From contig NZ_AXAP01000029.1 in NCBI RefSeq assembly GCF_000472865.1, forward strand, positions 1 through 64,000: 64,000 bases of DNA. Direction: 5' to 3'. Position numbers and translations under genes: made by a program. Position 1 is the first letter of the stretch; every line of letters begins with the position of its first letter. The notes below the pieces were generated by a model. It saw only the letters and a list, made by a program, of their open reading frames with translations. It had not been told where the DNA came from and did no database searches. This document shows positions 51,433 to 59,625 of the stretch, piece by piece. The stretch comes from Bradyrhizobium elkanii WSM2783 (GTDB lineage Bacteria > Pseudomonadota > Alphaproteobacteria > Rhizobiales > Xanthobacteraceae).

Positions 51433-51940
51433 AGACAAAGCTCTCCCGTTCGCCCCGAAGGGCGTTTTTCAGATCAGCGATGTGCGGTGGTGCTCCCGAC
51501 CCAACCGGCCTGATTCAGGTCGGCTCCGCTGGAATCAACGGATACACGAAGGATCATCCGTCGCGCAAGGGATTTGTGAGAAATATCGACGGATTGTCCG
51601 CCGAGATGTGGTCGCTGCCTGTCAGAGCAGGCCGGGATCGCGCATGGAAATCGCGAACTCCATATTATCTTTTGGGAGCGGTTTGGGTTTTGCGAGGAAA
51701 CGCCTGCAAAACTGAAACCTGCTCTGGCGCAGGGCTCAGGACGACCATTGAGGGGTATCCCCCATATATATAACAATAATATATACTTGTAATATTTATA
51801 TAAGAAGATATGCGTGTAGGGCGTTACAGTTATATATAGGGGCGAAACCCCGAAATCGTCCATTGATATTATCCGGCTCGACGGATATCGACCCAAGATC
51901 GACGGATGGGAGTTGATATTATCCGATGCGCAGGAAGGTC
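51433..51940. promoter_or_regulatory. AT-rich intergenic region with repeats; possible control region or replication origin
   Basis: A CGCCC-CGAA-GGGCG hairpin plus T5 lies at 51451-51468. Motifs related to CGGAT occur at 51535, 51555 and 51588. From 51760 to 51840 the sequence is almost pure A/T, exceptional in this GC-rich phage. TTGATATTATCCG occurs at 51863 and 51913 (50 bp apart) and TCGACGGAT at 51878 and 51899 (21 bp apart). No gene is supported. Confidence 0.55.
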
Positions 51941-52780
51941 ATGTCGGAGTGGGACGCCAAGGCGGCGTTCCTAACCGTGCCGGACGATGGATGGTCCCTC
52001 GTTGGCTTCGCCAACGCCTTGCCGTGCCATCCAAGCGAGGCTGAGACCATTGCCCGGTATCTGCACCGGAAGAAGCTGATCTGGCTCTCAATGCGCCAAG
52101 GACACGGGCGGGTCTTCCCGGCGGCGATGCGCCCCGGTCGCGGTCGGCCGAAGGCGGCAGCCGTCGAGCAACCCGCACTGATCGACCCGGTACTGGCTGG
52201 CTTCCTGACGCAGGCGCATCCGACGTTCCTGAAGATCAGGCTGTTGCTCGGCCGTGATCCCGGCGGTGCGTGGAACGAGCATCAGGCGCTCAAGGCCGAG
52301 ATCAAGTTCGCGATCACGGTCGAGGCGACGAACCTGATGACGCTCTGCCGGACGTTCGCCAAAGAACACCCCACCATCCCCGTTGCGGCGCTCCGTGATG
52401 CTCTCTGGCTCGATAGGCCGCACACCATGCCCATCGTCGCGCAGACGCAGCCCGATCTCGCTATGGCCGGCTCTGAGCAGTTCGCCGAGCAGCCGAAGGG
52501 GAAGCGACGCCTCTCGAAGAACCTGACCGACGAAGAGCGGATGATCTCCTACATCGAAGCTGCCGGTCGGACCGGCATCGCGGCGTATGAGATCGCGAAC
52601 AAGGGCAAGATCGCTCGCGACCGCGTCGTGCAGATCGGTGAGATGTTCGAGAACATAGGCGTGATCCGCTCGGCGGTGGTCCGAACGTCGGATCGAGGCC
52701 GTAGGGGTACGCGGTATTTTATGCGGAAGTACGGCGAGCCGGTGATCGGCGAGGGCGGGCGCCTAGTTATCCCGGTGTGA
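51941..52780 (+). CDS. phage DNA-binding protein with C-terminal winged helix
   Basis: 279 residues from the ATG at 51941 with AGGAAGG upstream. An N-terminal region (about 5-55) resembles a winged helix (LPCHPSEAETIARYLHRKKLIW); the middle is helical; residues 205-260 repeat a winged-helix look (EERMISYIEAAGRTGIAAYEI ... IARDRVVQIGEMFE). It lies just downstream of direct repeats, as an origin-binding or early regulatory protein would, but the role is inferred from place only. Confidence 0.65.
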   Translation: MSEWDAKAAFLTVPDDGWSLVGFANALPCHPSEAETIARYLHRKKLIWLSMRQGHGRVFPAAMRPGRGRPKAAAVEQPALIDPVLAGFLTQAHPTFLKIRLLLGRDPGGAWNEHQALKAEIKFAITVEATNLMTLCRTFAKEHPTIPVAALRDALWLDRPHTMPIVAQTQPDLAMAGSEQFAEQPKGKRRLSKNLTDEERMISYIEAAGRTGIAAYEIANKGKIARDRVVQIGEMFENIGVIRSAVVRTSDRGRRGTRYFMRKYGEPVIGEGGRLVIPV

Positions 52781-52819
52781 CTATCGTCTTCCAGCCAAGT
52801 CGGCCCGTGCCGCTATCCA

Positions 52820-52865
52820 GTCTGCGCCGAGAACGTCCGCTCGCTGGGCTTAGCTGGAAGTAAGC
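52820..52865. repeat. left copy of a 46-bp imperfect direct repeat flanking the defence pair
   Basis: Aligns with 54951-54996 with about 35 of 46 bases identical, sharing GTCTG-GCCGAG, GTCCGCT and GGGCT..GGA-AAGC blocks. The two copies bracket the ATPase/HNH pair. Confidence 0.55.
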
Positions 52866-52935
52866 GGTGCGGGTCGGAGTGAGAGCTTCGGATTGCAGCT
52901 TTCAGTTGCGCTTATCAAATTAATGAACTAGATCG

Positions 52936-54270
52936 TTGGTGAAGCTGCAGATCGAAAGAATAAGAGTGGCAATACAATCGGGTCTATTCTCAAGCCTGGA
53001 AATTCAGGGATGGCGACAGTTTGACTATGTGAAGTTAGACTTGCATCCAAAGCTGACGATTTTGACGGGCGCGAATGGATGTGGGAAAACCACACTACTA
53101 AACCTGTTTTCACGGCATTTTGGGTATCAAGCACCTATACTTGCAACACCTAAATTGAGCGAAACCGGCGTGGTTTCGTACGCGCTTGATCTTTTCAAGA
53201 GCGCTGCCTGGAAAATGTTCGGCCGCGAGGAAACAATTTCCCAACCGGTAAATCATATAGGCAAGATGCAGTACACGGATGGTTCTGCGTCTCCTATCGT
53301 TGTCCCTAACGGCAATTCAGTTCAGTACCAACTTCAATTTCAATCTCAACAGGCCGTCGCCGGCGTCAATATTGCTTCGCATCGGCCAGTTTCGAACTAT
53401 CAGCCGGTCGCCAATATTCCCGTCAACGCGATGACGCCGTCGGCTGCTTACAGTTCCTACTTCACAGAAACGGTAAATCGATTTCAAGGGGGACATACCG
53501 GATATTCGCCAACATACAGGATGAAAGAAGCCCTGATTTCGATGGCAACGTTTGGCCCCGGGAACAATCGGATTCAGCGCAATGTCGCGGCAGACGAAGC
53601 TTTGTCAGGTTTTGAAGCTATTTTGCGGAAAGTGCTACCGAAGACACTTGGCTTCCAAAGCATCTTAATCCGGCAGACCGACATCGTACTCTCCACCGCG
53701 TCTGGGGAGTTCCTTTTAGATGCAGCATCTGGCGGCGTAATGGCATTAATCGACATATGCTGGCAGATACATTTGTATTCGCTGAACAACACGCACTTCG
53801 TCGTAACAATGGATGAGCCAGAGAATCATCTTCACCCATCGATGCAGCGATCTCTCATGGGCGACCTCATAACGGCGTTTCCACGTGTGCAATTTATCGT
53901 TGCAACTCATAGCCCGTTTGTTGTTTCGTCGACTCGAGACTCTACCGTTTACGCACTCCGCTATTTTGTAGATGAAACTAAAGCGTTGACGGAAAGGCGA
54001 CGCATCTACAGTCAAAAGCTGGACCTGGTTGAAAAGGCCGGAACCGCCGGTGAAATTTTGCGTGAAGTGCTTGGCGTTCCAGTGACAGCCCCTGAGTGGG
54101 TTGAGACGGAATTGAACAATATCGTACGTCAGTACGTCGGCACGCCGATCACCAAGGAGCGGTTGGCAAACTTAAAAACGGATCTTATCAACGCCGGTTT
54201 GGGCGAATATTTTTCCGACGCGTTAGCAGGGCTAGCAAAACCAAATGATATCTCTTCGCAAATCCGCTGA
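52936..54270 (+). CDS. AAA/ABC-type ATPase, Septu PtuA-like
   Basis: 444 residues from a TTG; GTG at 52939 or 52966 are other choices and no ribosome site decides. Walker A is LTGANGCGKTTLLNLF (about 44-60), the signature region is DAASGGVMALIDICWQ, Walker B FVVTMDEPENHLHPS with a catalytic Glu, and the H-loop VATHSPFVVSST. This is the architecture of PtuA/OLD-type SMC-like ATPases without a TOPRIM domain. The following gene encodes an HNH protein and overlaps it by 26 bp, as in Septu (PtuAB). Low GC content sets it apart from its neighbours. Confidence 0.82.
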   Translation: MVKLQIERIRVAIQSGLFSSLEIQGWRQFDYVKLDLHPKLTILTGANGCGKTTLLNLFSRHFGYQAPILATPKLSETGVVSYALDLFKSAAWKMFGREETISQPVNHIGKMQYTDGSASPIVVPNGNSVQYQLQFQSQQAVAGVNIASHRPVSNYQPVANIPVNAMTPSAAYSSYFTETVNRFQGGHTGYSPTYRMKEALISMATFGPGNNRIQRNVAADEALSGFEAILRKVLPKTLGFQSILIRQTDIVLSTASGEFLLDAASGGVMALIDICWQIHLYSLNNTHFVVTMDEPENHLHPSMQRSLMGDLITAFPRVQFIVATHSPFVVSSTRDSTVYALRYFVDETKALTERRRIYSQKLDLVEKAGTAGEILREVLGVPVTAPEWVETELNNIVRQYVGTPITKERLANLKTDLINAGLGEYFSDALAGLAKPNDISSQIR

Positions 54271-54877
54271 ACCAAGCATTCTAGCCGCTAACAAAGAGCG
54301 ATGGACCCAAGAGCTACTGGGTGGGAACGACGATGCTCTGGTAAAGCGCAAATATGCCCTCGGTCCGATTAAGGCGGCGATCATCGAGGAAACGAACGGC
54401 AAGTGTGCGTTTTGCGAGAGCAAGTTACTTCACATTGCGTACGGCGACGTAGAACACATAACTCCCAAAAAATGGGAGAAGGCACTCGCCTTCGAGTGGT
54501 TTAACCTGACGCTCGCCTGCGACGTATGCAACACTAACAAAGGGACCAAGACGGATATTTTTGACCCATATAGCGATGACCCATCATCGCATTTCTGGTT
54601 CGTCGGTCCTTTCATTTTCGCAACGCCGACCGCTAGTTTAGCGGCAGAAATTTCACTCGTCGCGCTTGATTTGAACAGGGCGAATTTGGTTGAAAGACGC
54701 GGCGAGCGAATCAAGAACCTAGAGCGCAATTTAAAGGTTATCGTCAACTGCCCGCAGGTCGAACTACGGAAAGTACTATCGGAAGCATTGTTGAAAAACG
54801 AGAGCGATGCTTCAAAAGAATTTTGCGCTTGTAGCCGAGCTTTCTTGGATGATCCTCGGGTGGCGGCGATGATGTGA
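54245..54877 (+). CDS. HNH endonuclease, Septu PtuB-like
   Basis: 210 residues. NGKCAFCESKL and LACDVCNTNKGTK supply the paired Cys of a zinc-supported HNH fold, and YGDVEHITPKKW carries the catalytic His region. The layout C-x2-C ... VEH-x2-PK ... NL-x2-AC-x2-CN matches PtuB. In Septu the pair restricts phage by nuclease activity controlled by the ATPase. It overlaps the ATPase gene and has the same AT-rich codon use, so the two are one cassette. Confidence 0.83.
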   Translation: MISLRKSAEPSILAANKERWTQELLGGNDDALVKRKYALGPIKAAIIEETNGKCAFCESKLLHIAYGDVEHITPKKWEKALAFEWFNLTLACDVCNTNKGTKTDIFDPYSDDPSSHFWFVGPFIFATPTASLAAEISLVALDLNRANLVERRGERIKNLERNLKVIVNCPQVELRKVLSEALLKNESDASKEFCACSRAFLDDPRVAAMM

Positions 54878-54950
54878 GCTTCACGCGAGTTCAGGTTGAG
54901 TGAGGCCACCCGATGTCCAAAAAACGCTTTGGCCCACTTCGGACCTTCAA

Positions 54951-54996
54951 GTCTGTGCCGAGCATGTCCGCTTACCGGGCTAAACCGGAACAAGCC
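54951..54996. repeat. right copy of the 46-bp imperfect direct repeat
   Basis: Partner of 52820-52865. It also contains CTAAACCGGAA, a variant of the TAAAACCGG element seen before other prophage genes. It lies between the HNH gene and the VRR-NUC gene. Confidence 0.55.
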
Positions 54997-55052
54997 ATGA
55001 CGGAGACCGGATCGGTCTCTCTTGATGCGGTGATCTGCGCGAAGATTCGCGC

Positions 55053-55430
55053 ATGGAAACCCGCATCGTCAACAACATCCCTGAGTGGCGTTATCAGGCG
55101 GAAGTCATAGCCCGCCTTCACGCGCTCGAAGACGCCGGGCTTCCGATCACCTGCGCCGGTGATATGAACCGAGCCAAGCGCACCCGACGCGAGCGCATGG
55201 AAGCCAAGGTCACGGGCCTTACGGCGGGCGAGCCCGACGTCCGCGTTTATATCACCGGCGGTTTTCTGCTCAGCTTCGAACTGAAGACGCCGAAGGGGTC
55301 GCGCTCGAAGGATCAGAAGGATCGGCACAAGAAGCTGATCGGCCTGGGCTTCACTGTGATCACGATCAAGGCGAAGACGCCGGAAGAGATTGCCGACGAA
55401 GTCGAGCGGATCGTGCGGAGCTATCTGTAG
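55053..55430 (+). CDS. VRR-NUC domain nuclease
   Basis: 125 residues. AGEPDVRVYITGGFLLSFELK is the PD...ExK core of the VRR-NUC fold, KDQKDRHKKLIGLGFTVITI the following helix-strand. Small stand-alone VRR-NUC proteins are common in phages and may resolve DNA branches. It overlaps the next gene by one base. Confidence 0.85.
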   Translation: METRIVNNIPEWRYQAEVIARLHALEDAGLPITCAGDMNRAKRTRRERMEAKVTGLTAGEPDVRVYITGGFLLSFELKTPKGSRSKDQKDRHKKLIGLGFTVITIKAKTPEEIADEVERIVRSYL

Positions 55431-56074
55431 TGCAGATCACGCTCGCGCTCGAAAAGGGGATGCTCGAACGCCTCGATCAGCTTCGAGATCGCAGCATCAA
55501 CACCGCGACCGCAAAAGCGCTGACCTTCACCGCGAAGGACGCCCAACAGGCGTTGCGCACACAGATTCCAAGTATCTTCGTGCTTCGTCGGCCATGGGTT
55601 GTCGGTGGCATCCGCATCCGCCCTGCCAACGGCAGCACGCTCATGGCGACGGTGGGCAGCATCGACAAGTACATGGAGCGCCATGTCATCGGTGCGGGCA
55701 AGGAGAAGTATCCCGACAACGCTCTGTCGATCCGCGCGAAGCGAGATAGCCGTGGCCGTCTCGCGTCGGGCGGCATCCTGATCAAGCCTTACGGATCGAT
55801 TGGCAGTGCGCCGGTGCATACCGTTGTGCGCCGCCAGTTGAAGCGCATGGACGGTCAGAAGCGGAAGCCGTTTCATATCGTCACGAAGAACGGGAAGGTG
55901 ATCGTCGTTCGCCGCCGGACGAAGAAGCGTTTTCCGCTGGAAACCCTCGCCGTGCTGCAAGGGAGTGCGACCATCAACGAGCATTGGGATTTCCTCGGGA
56001 CCGTGTCCGGCGTTGTCCAGGCGCGTTTCCCCAATCACTTCTATCGCGCAGTCGTCAATGCGGCGACGCGGTGA
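55430..56074 (+). CDS. phage protein of unknown function, possibly structural
   Basis: 214 residues from a GTG. It begins with a helix (LEKGMLERLDQLRDRSINTA) and continues with basic and beta-rich segments (VLRRPWVVGGIRIRPANGS; RKPFHIVTKNGKVIVVRRRT), ending in an amphipathic region. The size and pattern recall minor tail or head-completion proteins, but its place far ahead of terminase is odd and I do not assign it. Confidence 0.6.
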   Translation: MQITLALEKGMLERLDQLRDRSINTATAKALTFTAKDAQQALRTQIPSIFVLRRPWVVGGIRIRPANGSTLMATVGSIDKYMERHVIGAGKEKYPDNALSIRAKRDSRGRLASGGILIKPYGSIGSAPVHTVVRRQLKRMDGQKRKPFHIVTKNGKVIVVRRRTKKRFPLETLAVLQGSATINEHWDFLGTVSGVVQARFPNHFYRAVVNAATR

Positions 56075-56311
56075 AGGGTCCATGAGCGAAACGACTCCAC
56101 TCCCCCCTTCGTCGGGAAAGGTTCATGAGCCAAATGACTCCCAACCCCCTCCCTCGCACGAAGCGCCTGGTTCTGCTCGGGCTCGCGATCTCGGCGATCT
56201 TGAGCCCAGGGCTCGCTCGATCTCTCGACGATGACCAGCGCGGCGACCAGCATAGCGATCCAGACTTCTTTGCAGAAAGCGCAAACAACTACGCCGACGA
56301 CGATCTCGAAG

Positions 56312-56554
56312 ATGTCCGCCCCTATGCCGAACAACACCGGCCTGCTCTGGATCAACGCGCCGCACTTCTGCGCTGGGGCGGATGTCATCGGCGGGATCGT
56401 GTCCGGCGATGTCGCGCCGATCATTCGCTACATGCGTGGATGGCAGATCGAGCGCGTTCGTTCGTATTGTCGTCAGAAGGGATGGCAGCTAATGGAAAGT
56501 GGCGTGGACCTCGCGGACCACCGCGAAAACTTCGTGCGGGAAAAAAATTTTTAG
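56312..56554 (+). CDS. small conserved-looking phage protein
   Basis: 80 residues from the ATG at 56312 (an earlier in-frame ATG at 56231 overlaps another short frame's stop as ATGA). GLLWINAPHFCAGADVIGGI and APIIRYMRGWQIERVRSYC look like a real folded protein. The region 56082-56311 upstream has competing frames on both strands, one with a short hydrophobic stretch on the minus strand, none of which I can support. Confidence 0.5.
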   Translation: MSAPMPNNTGLLWINAPHFCAGADVIGGIVSGDVAPIIRYMRGWQIERVRSYCRQKGWQLMESGVDLADHRENFVREKNF

Positions 56555-57054
56555 GCTACGTCGACTCCTTACGCCGGGCCGCCCTCTCGGACTTCTGTCA
56601 ACTGTTCTCGCTAGGTCATCACCGATCCTGAAAATCGGGCCGATCTGATCGAGAATTTCCTTCTTGCTCGCAAAAGTAGGTCTCGCGACGCGACCGAAAA
56701 TCACTTGTTCGCGTGCGTCGCCATCGCGCGCAAACGCGCCGCCCATGCGATATTTTGAACTGCCCGCTACTCGCATAGTCCAAACGGCGCGCCGCTGTAC
56801 GGGCTTCTAATTGCGATTGATGCATGGTCGAAAAACGCGCGCGCGACCGTGTCGCAACTGCTCGAAAGCGCGACGACGCGACGACTTGCCACAGCCTTGT
56901 GAACGCGCGCGCGCTCGCGACGGCCGCGCAAATCATCGCGCGGGCCATCAAGCGCGCGGCAATGACGCCGCACGATTCGGACTCCTTCGGTTCTATGCCT
57001 TGCGGCACATAGCGAAACGGCCGCAACTTGCGCGGCCGTTCTCCTATGCGTCGG
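56555..57054. other. 500-bp gap without a supported gene
   Basis: CGCG-rich sequence with short frames only. A strong hairpin, ACGGCCGC/GCGGCCGT, lies at about 57016-57040 just past the end of the leftward gene at 57055. Within the right half is one copy of a 21-bp repeat (57032-57052) whose twin is at 57410. Confidence 0.45.
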
Positions 57055-57430
57055 TTAGTTCGGTGCCCCTCGCGTCACTGATAGGTGCGCACTCCGATTG
57101 TACATTTCCGTGATAAGCGCTTTGTCGTCGTCGGTTAGTTTCGCGGGTAGTTTTTCAAGGATGCTTACCAATCGACGGCATTGGTCCGCGCTCCAACCTG
57201 TCTGTAATGATAGATATTGGTTTTCCGGTATGCTTGGCGACCCCGTGCTGGACGCGGCTAAGTGGAGTCTGATTACTGCCGCGATATGTTCAATCATTTC
57301 TTGGTATGTTGGCGTCATCATTCGCCTTCCTCATAATGAAACGCCAACAGCGGCGCTTCTAACACCTAAAGGCGGGTAAGCCGTAGCTGCCCGCCGTAAG
57401 ATCGTGTTTGCGGCCGTTCTCCTATGCGTC
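57032..57430. repeat. 21-bp direct repeat, copies at 57032-57052 and 57410-57430
   Basis: Both copies read GCGGCCGTTCTCCTATGCGT followed by C. Each lies directly at the 3' end of a leftward gene (57055 and 57430), so the repeat may be a shared 3' processing or termination signal or a trace of gene duplication. Confidence 0.65.
57055..57321 (-). CDS. small phage protein of unknown function
   Basis: 88 residues, GGAAGG upstream of the ATG. Helical pattern (YQEMIEHIAAVIRLHLA; QCRRLVSILEKLPAKL). No recognised family. Last gene of the leftward antirestriction block. Confidence 0.55.
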   Translation of the reverse strand: MMTPTYQEMIEHIAAVIRLHLAASSTGSPSIPENQYLSLQTGWSADQCRRLVSILEKLPAKLTDDDKALITEMYNRSAHLSVTRGAPN

Positions 57431-57642
57431 TAGCGGCATGGTCCTAGATCCTTTCCGCGCTCTAACAGAACGAAGAAAGGGGCTTTCGCGTCGGGTCGCT
57501 CGACTAGGAGCGCGTCAAAGCCCGCGCGACCGCTAGGCATGCGGCTAATCAGCGACACGGGCTTGCCCCATAGGCAAACGGTTGACGCGCTGGCAGGGCT
57601 GGCGAGCGCGACCACGGCCGCGACCGCGAGTCGTTTCATCAT
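57430..57642 (-). CDS. small exported phage protein
   Basis: 70 residues with a signal peptide (MMKRLAVAAVVALASPASA), then one Cys pair (VCLWGKP ... LGPCR). The start overlaps the upstream stop (ATGA) and has GGAGGTC ahead. Unknown role in the cell envelope. Confidence 0.6.
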   Translation of the reverse strand: MMKRLAVAAVVALASPASASTVCLWGKPVSLISRMPSGRAGFDALLVERPDAKAPFFVLLERGKDLGPCR

Positions 57643-57845
57643 GACTCTCGACCTCCGCTGAAATTGAGCGCGCGCAGAACAAGCGCCGTCATATCGTCAA
57701 CCGCGCGATTCGCTTGCGTTTCCAAATGAGGCATGCGCGCAAGGTCGAAACCAAACCGCGCGCCAATGTCGGCAAGGGCCGCATTGACTGCGGACGATAC
57801 CGCGACAAATTGCGGATGGTTCATTTGACGTTCTGATAAAGGCAT
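57639..57845 (-). CDS. small helical phage protein
   Basis: 68 residues with AGGGAG upstream. FVAVSSAVNAALADIGARFG and ANRAVDDMTALVLRALNF are helices. Not recognised. Coupled to the downstream exported protein. Confidence 0.55.
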   Translation of the reverse strand: MPLSERQMNHPQFVAVSSAVNAALADIGARFGFDLARMPHLETQANRAVDDMTALVLRALNFSGGRES

Positions 57846-57930
57846 AGGACTCCCTTTCCCTTGTGAGACTGAATCGCCCTGGGGGCGCTTCCCATGGGGC
57901 CGCGATGCGACCCTAGCCGGAAGCGCCGCA

Positions 57931-58173
57931 CTAGTCGGCGCGCGTCACAGGAACGGAATAAGCCTTGCCTAGCTTCAACGCCGCGCGCTCCGCGGTCGTC
58001 ATGTCGGGAAACGACTCCACGTATTGAGCCGGTTTGAAGTCTGGCGAGTCGTCATGTCGTTTGTAGACTGCGAAACCCGGCTCTAATGGATCGCGTTGCC
58101 ATTCAATGCCGATAACAGGACCACTAAAAATCTCTGCCGTGGTCGCCAACTCTTTGACGTAAACGCGCGTCAT
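57931..58173 (-). CDS. small phage protein of unknown function
   Basis: 80 residues from the ATG at 58173, which overlaps the stop of the upstream gene by 3-4 bases. VYVKELATTAEIFSGPVIGIE and FPDMTTAERAALKLGKAYSV; alpha-beta pattern. No named family. Confidence 0.55.
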   Translation of the reverse strand: MTRVYVKELATTAEIFSGPVIGIEWQRDPLEPGFAVYKRHDDSPDFKPAQYVESFPDMTTAERAALKLGKAYSVPVTRAD

Positions 58174-58454
58174 TGTTCCGGCTCCGCATAGGCCGACTCG
58201 ATGCGCTCGCTTGTGTGGTCGCAAATCAAGTTGCCATCTTCCCAATTGATTTCTATTGCGACGACGCGCCATCCGCTCCGCTTGTCGTCGTCGCGTATAG
58301 CCTCAAGAATGTTGCGGCGTTCAGCCTTTGCAGCCTTGAACGATAGCGCCGCACCGTCTGCCGTAATGAAGTAGAGGGGATAACCGCCGGGCCATGCATA
58401 AGGCCCGTTACGGAAAGCCGCGCGGAAGTCGGAAATCGTTTTGATAGCTGGCAT
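58170..58454 (-). CDS. small phage protein of unknown function
   Basis: 94 residues. Starts ISDFRAAFRNGPYAWPGGYP with a strand-rich centre (PLYFITADGAALSF) and acidic tail. This layout (beta hairpin then KAAKAERRNILEAIRDDDK helix) resembles short proteins of unknown role found beside ArdA genes. Not named. Confidence 0.6.
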   Translation of the reverse strand: MPAIKTISDFRAAFRNGPYAWPGGYPLYFITADGAALSFKAAKAERRNILEAIRDDDKRSGWRVVAIEINWEDGNLICDHTSERIESAYAEPEQ

Positions 58455-58463
58455 GGTCGGGCC

Positions 58464-59093
58464 TCAATAAACGGTGTTTACAAACATGACGGTTGCGGAG
58501 CGATACGGCCGAAACTCGAAAGAGTCCCCATGCGAGGCGAGACGGCCGCGCACGGTGCTAAGGCCCATTGCGGCTTTTGCCGCGCGCATAATGGCCCGGT
58601 CCGAAGCGCCAACCCGAAAGGTTAGAGTCGCGCGCTTAACCCATGAATAGTTAGCCTCGCCTCCGAAGGTATCGGTAAATTCAACGTCCATTTTGAACGT
58701 TTCGCGCTTGATTGCCTTTTTGACTCGCGCGTAGTCCCCCGACGATTTGTAATATGTGCCGTGGTAGGTATCGCCTGTAATGGCGTGAACCGTGATAGCT
58801 ACGCGCTTGCCTCCGAAATTGTCGCGGTATTCGCGGCCGAAGGTAACGCGGCCAAGCTCTTCGCCTGTCCAAGTCGTCGCGACACCCTTGTCGCGGTTGA
58901 TGTACAGGAAATAGCGCTCGGGCTTGTCGCGTAGAAACTCGAATACCTCAAGCGCGCTCCGCTCTTCGTTCGTTGGCGGCTTAATGTTCGCTGGCAACTC
59001 TTCGGAGCGGTAGCTAGTGCGGTCCCCTAACCATTCGCGGAGCGCGGTTTCGCGGTTGCGGATATCGTTAGCGGTTTCTGCGGAAATCGTCAT
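58464..59093 (-). CDS. phage protein of unknown function
   Basis: 209 residues from the ATG at 59093. Middle region has beta-rich segments (RYFLYINRDKGVATTWTG; VAITVHAITGDTYHGTYY; TFGGEANYSWVKRATLTFRV). No catalytic motif recognised. Part of the leftward block with ArdA. Confidence 0.6.
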   Translation of the reverse strand: MTISAETANDIRNRETALREWLGDRTSYRSEELPANIKPPTNEERSALEVFEFLRDKPERYFLYINRDKGVATTWTGEELGRVTFGREYRDNFGGKRVAITVHAITGDTYHGTYYKSSGDYARVKKAIKRETFKMDVEFTDTFGGEANYSWVKRATLTFRVGASDRAIMRAAKAAMGLSTVRGRLASHGDSFEFRPYRSATVMFVNTVY

Positions 59094-59110
59094 TGTGTGG
59101 AGTCCTTGGA

Positions 59111-59610
59111 TCAACGGAGCAGGTCAGAGGCATAACCGGCGAAGAAATCGCCGCGCACACACGCGCGCATGTCGCGCCAGTCGTGAAACTCGAATTGCGA
59201 GTCGTGGTCGCGGATGTATTTGACGCGCTCCGCTACGCTGTAACATTCGCGCCAAACGTCATCCGCTTCGGCCTGCTCTTCGTTGCTCCAATCGTCTTCG
59301 TGACAGGGTAGTCTTCCAAGGCGGATTTGATTTCATCCGCCTTGCGGAGCGCGGTTTCGTCGTCTTGATGGATGGCAATCCACTCAATCCAACCAACTGC
59401 CCAATGCGACTCGCGGACAACGTGAACGGTTTCGCTTTCGCCTCCGATAGCTTTAAGCATGCAACGGAAGTTAGAGCGCTCTAGCGCGTCGCTGTCGCGC
59501 GACTGCCCGACTCCGGCCGAATAGTACGCGGGCCAAACTTCGCCAACGTAGTTTCGCGGCATAGTCCAACGCTTCAAATGCGCGGGTTCGAAGATTTCAA
59601 GATCAGTCAT
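59111..59610 (-). pseudogene. phage gene broken by a frameshift
   Basis: The ATG at 59610 opens a frame with FRCMLKAIGGESETVHVVRE and SALEDYPV that then stops at 59233 with a basic tail foreign to the rest. A second frame, without any start codon, continues from about 59310 as EDDWSNEEQAEADDVWREC and ends FFAGYASDLLR at 59111. The two fit one protein of about 165 residues if one base is missing around 59305-59315. Function unknown; the second part is acidic and helical. Confidence 0.6.
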
Positions 59611-59625
59611 TGTTGCGCGCTCCCC

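Noticed and set aside
52936..54877. Retron with PtuAB effectors
   Set aside because: No reverse transcriptase gene is present on either side, so only the Septu-like pair is supported.
56041..56424. Minus-strand holin-like frame with a hydrophobic stretch
   Set aside because: It has competing frames on the plus strand, one of which looks like a real protein, and it is isolated from any lysis gene.
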